Assembly (NCBI GenBank): GCA_937872985.1
Contig: CALMUW010000113.1
Coordinates: forward strand, 1-45,786
Direction of reading: 5' to 3'
DNA length: 45,786 nucleotides
Source: an uncultured Alphaproteobacteria bacterium
Lineage (GTDB): Bacteria > Pseudomonadota > Alphaproteobacteria > Rhizobiales > Aestuariivirgaceae
Shown here: one piece after another, positions 40,143-45,786 of the stretch
How the letters are laid out: the number at the start of each line of letters is the position of its first letter
Position numbering within the stretch: the stretch's first letter is position 1
Position numbers and translations under genes: made by a program
Notes under the pieces: model-generated
What the model was told of the DNA's origin: nothing
What the model saw: only the letters and a program-made list of their open reading frames with translations
Databases searched by the model: none

Positions 40143-40158
40143 CCGGCCTGCACCCCGC

Positions 40159-40779
40159 TCAATAAAGCCCGCCCCCGATGGCGGGCTTTTGCTTGGTCAG
40201 GGGCTTGGTCTGCGGTGCGAAGAGACCGGAATTGCCGGCCGGCAGGGGCGAAAAATAAATCTGCACCGCATAGAGCTTGCCGTTCTTCTCCGCCACGGCG
40301 GTGGAAACGAAGCGATAGCCGGAATTGATCATGGCCTTGCGATGGGTCGGGCTCTTGATCCATTGCCTAAGGATCCGCCCCACCCGGGCTGCGTCATCCC
40401 CTTCGGTCGTGCTGTCGCGCGCCGCGATCTCGCTCATCTTCGGCAGCAGCAGGGGATTGCCCAGAAAGGCGCCCATCCGCGCCTCGAAGTCATGGCCGGT
40501 TGACGACCTGTGCCCGACATAATCATGCGCCGCCATGTCCATGGCCTGGGCCTGGGCGGCAGAAGCGAAATCATCCGAGGGCTGGGCGGGTGCAATGCTG
40601 CGCTCCTGCCGGTAGCCATTGGTGGCCCGCGCCACCTGCGCCGCCAGATCTGCCCGCAGGACCACACCCTCGGGATGTGCCGCCAGAATCCGCGCGGCAT
40701 AGTCGCGATAGGTTCCCGCCGCCGCCGTGCCGAAGGCGAGCACCAGTGTCACGGCAAGCCCCGCCAGGAATCTTAACAT
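40159..40779 (-). CDS. CAP (SCP/PR1) domain secreted protein
   Basis: This 206-residue protein starts at ATG 40779. A signal peptide (LRFLAGLAVTLVLAFGTAAA) is followed by the CAP fold: ATNGYRQERSIAPAQPSDDFASAAQAQAMDMA and the hallmark HDYVGHRSSTGHDFEARMGAF, then SPTHRKAMINSGYRFVSTAVA. Bacterial CAP proteins are secreted, and their roles are mostly unknown. Its 3' end is overlapped by the rpoH terminator hairpin, so the last codons (KPAIGGGLY) are encoded by that hairpin. It is divergent from the EAL protein gene. Confidence 0.88.
   Translation of the reverse strand: MLRFLAGLAVTLVLAFGTAAAGTYRDYAARILAAHPEGVVLRADLAAQVARATNGYRQERSIAPAQPSDDFASAAQAQAMDMAAHDYVGHRSSTGHDFEARMGAFLGNPLLLPKMSEIAARDSTTEGDDAARVGRILRQWIKSPTHRKAMINSGYRFVSTAVAEKNGKLYAVQIYFSPLPAGNSGLFAPQTKPLTKQKPAIGGGLY
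40164..40190 (+). terminator. Rho-independent terminator of rpoH, inside the CAP gene
   Basis: AAAGCCCGCC pairs with GGCGGGCTTT around CCCGAT, followed by TGC. It lies 21 bases after the rpoH stop and entirely within the last codons of the convergent CAP-domain gene. Confidence 0.85.
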
Positions 40780-40965
40780 CCCGTCAACCTTTACAGTTGG
40801 CTTTACTAAAAATTTTGTTACGCTCCCTATACAGTGATTTCGTTCTTTGCATCCAGCCTCCAGGGGGTCCGCAACCGCGGGGGAGGTAGGGGTCCAAGGC
40901 AACGGGCGAAACAAGTGTGCTTGCGCCGTCCCAACGGTCTCTGCCTCCTGGAGTATGACGGGTCC

Positions 40966-42378
40966 ATGCCGCCCAAGACCGATCAGAAAACCGAGATCGA
41001 ACTGCTGCGGGAGCAGAAGCTTCAGCTTGAACTGGACATTGCCCATCTGCAGAATCACGATCCCCTGACCGGGCTGATGAATCGCAATGCCTTCATGCAG
41101 GCCATGGATGAGGCCATCCTCGAACTTGCCGCCATCGACGGCCAGGCCGCCCTGATCGAGGTGGGCATTCGCGGCCTGCCCCATATCTCCGGCACCCTGA
41201 GCCGCCATGCCAGCGACTACATGATCTCGTCGCTGGCCGCGCGCCTGCGTCTCTGCCTGCCGCGCGGCGCCATGGCCTGCCGTCTCGACTATTGGAGCTT
41301 CGCGGTCTTCATCCCCAAGGCCATCTCGGCGCTCGAGGTTCTGACCATCGCCAAGAACGTCATCACCGCGCTGGGCGAACCGGTGGACTGGGTGGACCGC
41401 AAGCTGGCGCTGGAAGTGACCGCCGGTGTGGCGCTCTCCACACCTGAAGATTGCGATGCCATCACCCTGCTGCACAACGCTGGGCTGGCGCTGAAGTCGG
41501 CCATGGAAAAGGACGGCGCGGGCTACGCCTTCTTCAACCCCGCCCTGGCCCAGGCGGCCAAGCGCCGCGCCGACATCGAGCAATTTACCGCCGAGGGCAT
41601 GGAAAAGGGCTGGTTCGAACTCAACTATCAGCCGGTCTATGACGCCATCTCGGGCCGGCTGGCTGGCTTCGAGGCCCTGCTCCGCCTGCGCCACCCCGAA
41701 CAGGGCATCATTCCGCCTCTCGAATTCATTCCCGTGGCCGAAGAATCCGGCATGATCCAGAAGATCGGTGCCTGGGTTCTCTCGGAAGCCTGCCGCGAGG
41801 CCGCCCACTGGCCGGATCACCTCACGGTGGCGGTCAACATCTCGCCCGAACAATTCTATTCCAGCACCCTCATCACCGACGTGCACCGCGCCCTGGAACG
41901 CTCCGGCCTGCCGCCGCAGCGCCTGGAAATCGAGATCACCGAAAGCACGCTGCTCAAGGATTCCGACATGGTGCTGGGCCAGCTCGATGCGCTGCGCGAC
42001 ATGGGCTGTCCCATCGTGCTCGATGATTTCGGCACCGGCTATTCCAGCCTCAGCTATCTCTGGAAGTTCCCCTTCTCCAAGCTGAAGATGGACAAGTCCT
42101 TTGCCATGGCTCTGGAGGACTCGCCGCTGGTGCCGGGCATGATCCATTCCATCATCGATCTTGCCCGCCATCTCGGCCTGAAGGTGACCGCCGAAGGCGT
42201 GGAGACCGACGCCCAGCTCCGGCTCCTGCGCAGCTACCGCTGCGACCTCATTCAGGGCTTTCTCTGCGGGCGGCCCACCGCCCTGTCCGATGTTCCCGCC
42301 ACCATCCTGCGCAATGTCGCCAGCGAGATCACCCGCCTGCCCGGCCCAGGCGACAGCGCGGGCTTTGCCAGCATCTGA
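40966..42378 (+). CDS. EAL-domain c-di-GMP phosphodiesterase with degenerate GGDEF domain
   Basis: This protein is 470 residues from ATG 40966. A short coiled coil (ELLREQKLQLELDIAHLQNHDPLTGL) links to a GGDEF-fold domain (about residues 35-200) in which the GGDEF signature is replaced by DYWSF (RLDYWSFAVF), so it cannot make c-di-GMP. The EAL domain (about 210-455) is complete: EAL at residues 236-238, NISPEQF, EITES, DDFGTGYSS, the lysine in KMDKSF, AEGVET and QGFL. It should hydrolyse c-di-GMP to pGpG. The 186 bp in front hold no gene; they are AT-rich near 40800-40830 and GC-rich after, and may include the promoter. Confidence 0.9.
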   Translation: MPPKTDQKTEIELLREQKLQLELDIAHLQNHDPLTGLMNRNAFMQAMDEAILELAAIDGQAALIEVGIRGLPHISGTLSRHASDYMISSLAARLRLCLPRGAMACRLDYWSFAVFIPKAISALEVLTIAKNVITALGEPVDWVDRKLALEVTAGVALSTPEDCDAITLLHNAGLALKSAMEKDGAGYAFFNPALAQAAKRRADIEQFTAEGMEKGWFELNYQPVYDAISGRLAGFEALLRLRHPEQGIIPPLEFIPVAEESGMIQKIGAWVLSEACREAAHWPDHLTVAVNISPEQFYSSTLITDVHRALERSGLPPQRLEIEITESTLLKDSDMVLGQLDALRDMGCPIVLDDFGTGYSSLSYLWKFPFSKLKMDKSFAMALEDSPLVPGMIHSIIDLARHLGLKVTAEGVETDAQLRLLRSYRCDLIQGFLCGRPTALSDVPATILRNVASEITRLPGPGDSAGFASI

Positions 42379-42485
42379 ATCTGCCGGTTTGCGGGTTTCC
42401 CCCGCCCGCCCCATGCGCTACAGGAACAACGGTCCGGGCCGCCGTGCCCGCGCCTCAGCAACCTTCAAGTTCACGTCGGATCGTC

Positions 42486-43235
42486 ATGCGCAAGCTCAAC
42501 CCCATCGCTGCCCTGGTTCACACCCTGACCGCACTGGGCCGGTTCTGGCCGGAAGGCCTGAGGATCGGCCTGCCCTGGGTCGGCATCATTGTGTTGACCA
42601 ATGCCCTGCTGTGGTGGTGGAGCGGCGGCCAGACCGCCGCCATGGTGCAGCCCGGCCTCGCCGATGTGGCAGCCGCCCTTGTGTCGCTCATCGCCGTGTC
42701 GGCCATGGCGGTGAAATGGCATCGCTTCATCTTGCGTGACGACATGCCTGATGCCGCCGGCATCATCAGGCTGGACGCTCCCGTCTGGCGCTATGCCCTC
42801 ACCACCCTCATCATGATGCTGGTGAGTCTGGTGCCGCCCCTGGCGCTGATGCTCGCGGTGGCGCAGGCGGCACCTGCCTACATCATTTTCACCGTCATTC
42901 CGGTGTTTCTGGCTTCGATCCTCATCCTGCGCCTGTCATTGACCCTGCCCGCCATTGCGCTGGGCCGCAAGGATCTAGGCTTCAAGCAGGCGCTGGATGC
43001 TTCCGCCTCCAACTTTGGTCCGCTCGCCTTTCTCACGCTCCTCAACGCCTGCATCCTCCTGGCCGCGCTCCTCATCGCCAACACCGCCATGGGACTGTTC
43101 GTGCATGGCGCGCCCAGCCTGGTGCCCGCCGCCATGTTCGTCATTGCCCTGCCGCTCAACCTCTTCCTCGCCCTGTTCAGCATCACCCTGTCCACCACGC
43201 TCTACGGCTTCTTCGTGGAACAGCGCGAGTTCTGA
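42486..43235 (+). CDS. Polytopic membrane protein of unknown function
   Basis: This protein is 249 residues from ATG 42486 (an upstream in-frame start is possible, but the extra residues are not membrane-like). About six hydrophobic segments are visible: residues near 30-52 (LPWVGIIVLTNALLWWW), 60-80, 107-130, 130-155, 185-210 and 218-242. The short cytoplasmic loops hold KWHRFILRDDMPD and GRKDLGFKQALDASASNFGPL, a pattern seen in small alphaproteobacterial membrane proteins without named function. It lies 108 bp after the EAL gene and is convergent with purA. No role is proposed. Confidence 0.75.
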   Translation: MRKLNPIAALVHTLTALGRFWPEGLRIGLPWVGIIVLTNALLWWWSGGQTAAMVQPGLADVAAALVSLIAVSAMAVKWHRFILRDDMPDAAGIIRLDAPVWRYALTTLIMMLVSLVPPLALMLAVAQAAPAYIIFTVIPVFLASILILRLSLTLPAIALGRKDLGFKQALDASASNFGPLAFLTLLNACILLAALLIANTAMGLFVHGAPSLVPAAMFVIALPLNLFLALFSITLSTTLYGFFVEQREF

Positions 43236-43304
43236 CCTGCGCCACTTCAGGGGCGATGAAGAGACCCGGGCTCATCTGCCCGCTCTATCGTTTCGGACTT
43301 ATGT

Positions 43305-44597
<1,293 letters not shown>

Positions 44598-44619
44598 CGT
44601 TTTGTCCTTTTCGGTCACG

Positions 44620-44653
44620 AAAAACGGCCCCGGGACTTGCGCCCGGAGCCGTT
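44620..44653 (-). terminator. Rho-independent terminator after the DUF4139 gene
   Basis: On the minus strand AACGGC TCCGGG pairs with CCCGGG GCCGTT around CGCAAGT and is followed by TTTTT. It lies 51 bases after the DUF4139 stop and 23 bases before purA. Confidence 0.8.
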
Positions 44654-44704
44654 GACAGGTCTTACATCAGCCCGCCGCCCGCGCCAAGGGCGGCAAGCGC
44701 TGAA

Positions 44705-45786
44705 TCACTCATAAAGTGGGGACAGCTTCATGTCCTTGGGCCAGGTGATCTTGTAGCCGGTGTTGACCGTCTGCTCGCTGCCCGGCCCCAGTTCCAGCGT
44801 CCAGGCGGAAATCCCGCGCTTGCCGTCCACGTCCCTGGTGGTGGGCGCCGTGGCCCCTGGCGCCGACTCCACCTTGATGTCCTCATGGGTGGCGAAGGGC
44901 ATGCGGTCCATGACCGTCACCGGCAGGGCAAAGTCATGCAGGTTCTTCAGTGTCACCGTATAGGCGCGCACCTCGCTGTTGCTGGTGGTGAGAATGCCCA
45001 CCTCGCCGGCTTCACGCCTGGTCTCCTGCACCTTGACATTCACCAGATCATCGACGCCGAAGCCGAGCCTGGTTTCCTCGCCGCCGTTGAGCAGCGGCAG
45101 GCCGCCCTCGCCCATGAACACGCCATCGCGATAGAGGCTCACCCGCCCCGGCAACAGCGGGGCCGCCACCTGAGCCGTGAAGGCCGCCGTCAGATAGGCA
45201 TGGGCGTCGAGCCGGGGCACGGTGAGGGCCGACAGCTTCGGCGCGAAGCTCTCGCCGCCGATGGCGAGTTTCCGCGCCGTGCCGGAATTATCCACGGTGG
45301 AAAGCCCCGGCACCACATAAACCGCCTGAAAGCCCGCCATCTCCACGCCTGCCTGCTGCATTTCCGCGGGCTTGTCGGCAGGCGGCGGCGCGGCCGCGTC
45401 CTGCGCCACCATGGCTTCCGGCGCGGCCATCAGTCCGCCGCCCTTGGTGCGGCTGGTCCAGGCGCCCTCATTGCTCGCCATGGGCACGGGCGCAGGGGCC
45501 GGCCCCACCTCCATCTCGGCCAGCTCCGGCGCTGCCGTGGCCCCGCCGGGCCGCGCGGTGGAGAGCGACAGCGCCACGCCATCCCAGCTTTCGCCGCTCT
45601 GCTGCATCACCTCGGCCTGCCGGGTCAGCGTCAGGGCGGGCTTGCCGTCCTTGCCGCCGGTCGACAGCCGGGCATCATAGAGCGGCTGCCAGCCTGCTGC
45701 CGCGATCCGGTATTTGACCTTGAATGCCGCCGCCCCCGCCTGGCCCGCTTCGACATTCACCGCCACCTCGGTCGCCATCTTGCCGT
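44705..45786 (-). CDS. DUF4139 (mucoidy inhibitor MuiA-like) protein, N-terminus cut by window
   Basis: This frame ends at 44705 and runs off the right edge, leaving about 359 residues. It fits the C-terminal DUF4139 domain: YRIAAAGWQPLYDARLSTGGKDGKPALTLTRQAEVMQQSGESWDGVALSLSTARP near the start and the closing FALPVTVMDRMPFATHEDIKVE and LGPGSEQTVNTGYKITWPKD block. The N-terminal DUF4140 domain expected in the full protein lies outside. In the middle is a long Ala/Pro-rich linker (EMEVGPAPAPVPMASNEGA...). Family members are secreted or periplasmic; the function is not firmly known. It is upstream of purA on the same strand but separated by a terminator. Confidence 0.85.
   Translation of the reverse strand, partial: GKMATEVAVNVEAGQAGAAAFKVKYRIAAAGWQPLYDARLSTGGKDGKPALTLTRQAEVMQQSGESWDGVALSLSTARPGGATAAPELAEMEVGPAPAPVPMASNEGAWTSRTKGGGLMAAPEAMVAQDAAAPPPADKPAEMQQAGVEMAGFQAVYVVPGLSTVDNSGTARKLAIGGESFAPKLSALTVPRLDAHAYLTAAFTAQVAAPLLPGRVSLYRDGVFMGEGGLPLLNGGEETRLGFGVDDLVNVKVQETRREAGEVGILTTSNSEVRAYTVTLKNLHDFALPVTVMDRMPFATHEDIKVESAPGATAPTTRDVDGKRGISAWTLELGPGSEQTVNTGYKITWPKDMKLSPLYE

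Noticed and set aside
40780..40965. Possible c-di-GMP riboswitch before the EAL gene
   Set aside because: The GC-rich leader has no GEMM consensus that I can see, so no riboswitch is claimed.
40780..42414. Upstream extension of the CAP-domain frame to 751 residues
   Set aside because: The extension is antisense to the EAL gene. The signal peptide at MLRFLAGL marks the real start at 40779.

Overview
This window looks like a chromosomal segment of a GC-rich alphaproteobacterium, probably of the Hyphomicrobiales/Rhizobiales type. The evidence is the cell-cycle genes ctrA, sciP and chpT, an EipA (DUF1134) homologue, both bacterial routes to phosphatidylcholine (pcs and a pmtA-type methyltransferase), a rpoH-type sigma factor, and clustered GANTC (CcrM) sites in front of ctrA. 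There is no rRNA, CRISPR array, phage gene or transposase. The species cannot be named from the sequence alone.

Layout. Bases 1-1083 (minus) hold a Nudix hydrolase cut by the window edge and a DUF1285 gene. Bases 1192-7891 (plus) are a tightly overlapping MoxR / DUF58 / BatA-DUF4159 / large membrane-protein operon. Bases 7924-9116 (minus) hold a GNAT acetyltransferase and a second Nudix hydrolase.

Bases 9205-24035 are the most interesting part: a two-armed sphingolipid locus of about 15 kb. The plus arm encodes an ABC exporter, a GNAT-fold bacterial ceramide synthase homologue, a nucleotidyltransferase, a metallophosphoesterase, a HIT protein, an LptF/LptG-type permease pair, a CDP-alcohol phosphatidyltransferase with a decayed nucleotidyltransferase domain, a lipid (ceramide) kinase and a Tam41/Mmp37-like putative CDP-lipid synthase. 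The convergent minus arm encodes serine palmitoyltransferase, its acyl carrier protein, a ceramide reductase homologue and a fatty acyl-AMP ligase. Together these could make ceramide, phosphorylate it, activate it with CTP, add a head group, and export it to the outer membrane. The arm ends meet at palindromic elements related to one at 7891-7938.

Bases 24162-28399 (minus) hold two single-pass membrane proteins of unknown role and a small metabolic operon (HAD phosphatase, FAD amine oxidoreductase, BKACE enzyme) preceded by a perfect 16-bp palindrome. A tRNA-Met(CAT) follows. Then come pcs, pmtA and mnmA (minus).

Bases 31647-36442 form a cell-cycle and envelope island: sciP, fliJ without its usual fliI partner, ctrA, a small secreted protein, chpT, cysQ and eipA. 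CtrA is the master regulator, ChpT relays phosphate to it and SciP restrains it. EipA is a known CtrA target in Brucella and carries a TTAACCAT half-site here. The remainder is mostly housekeeping: a coiled-coil membrane protein, tRNA-Glu(CTC), a small membrane protein divergent from rluD with overlapping start codons, rpoH, a CAP-domain secreted protein, an EAL phosphodiesterase with a dead GGDEF domain, a polytopic membrane protein, purA, and a DUF4139 protein cut by the right edge.
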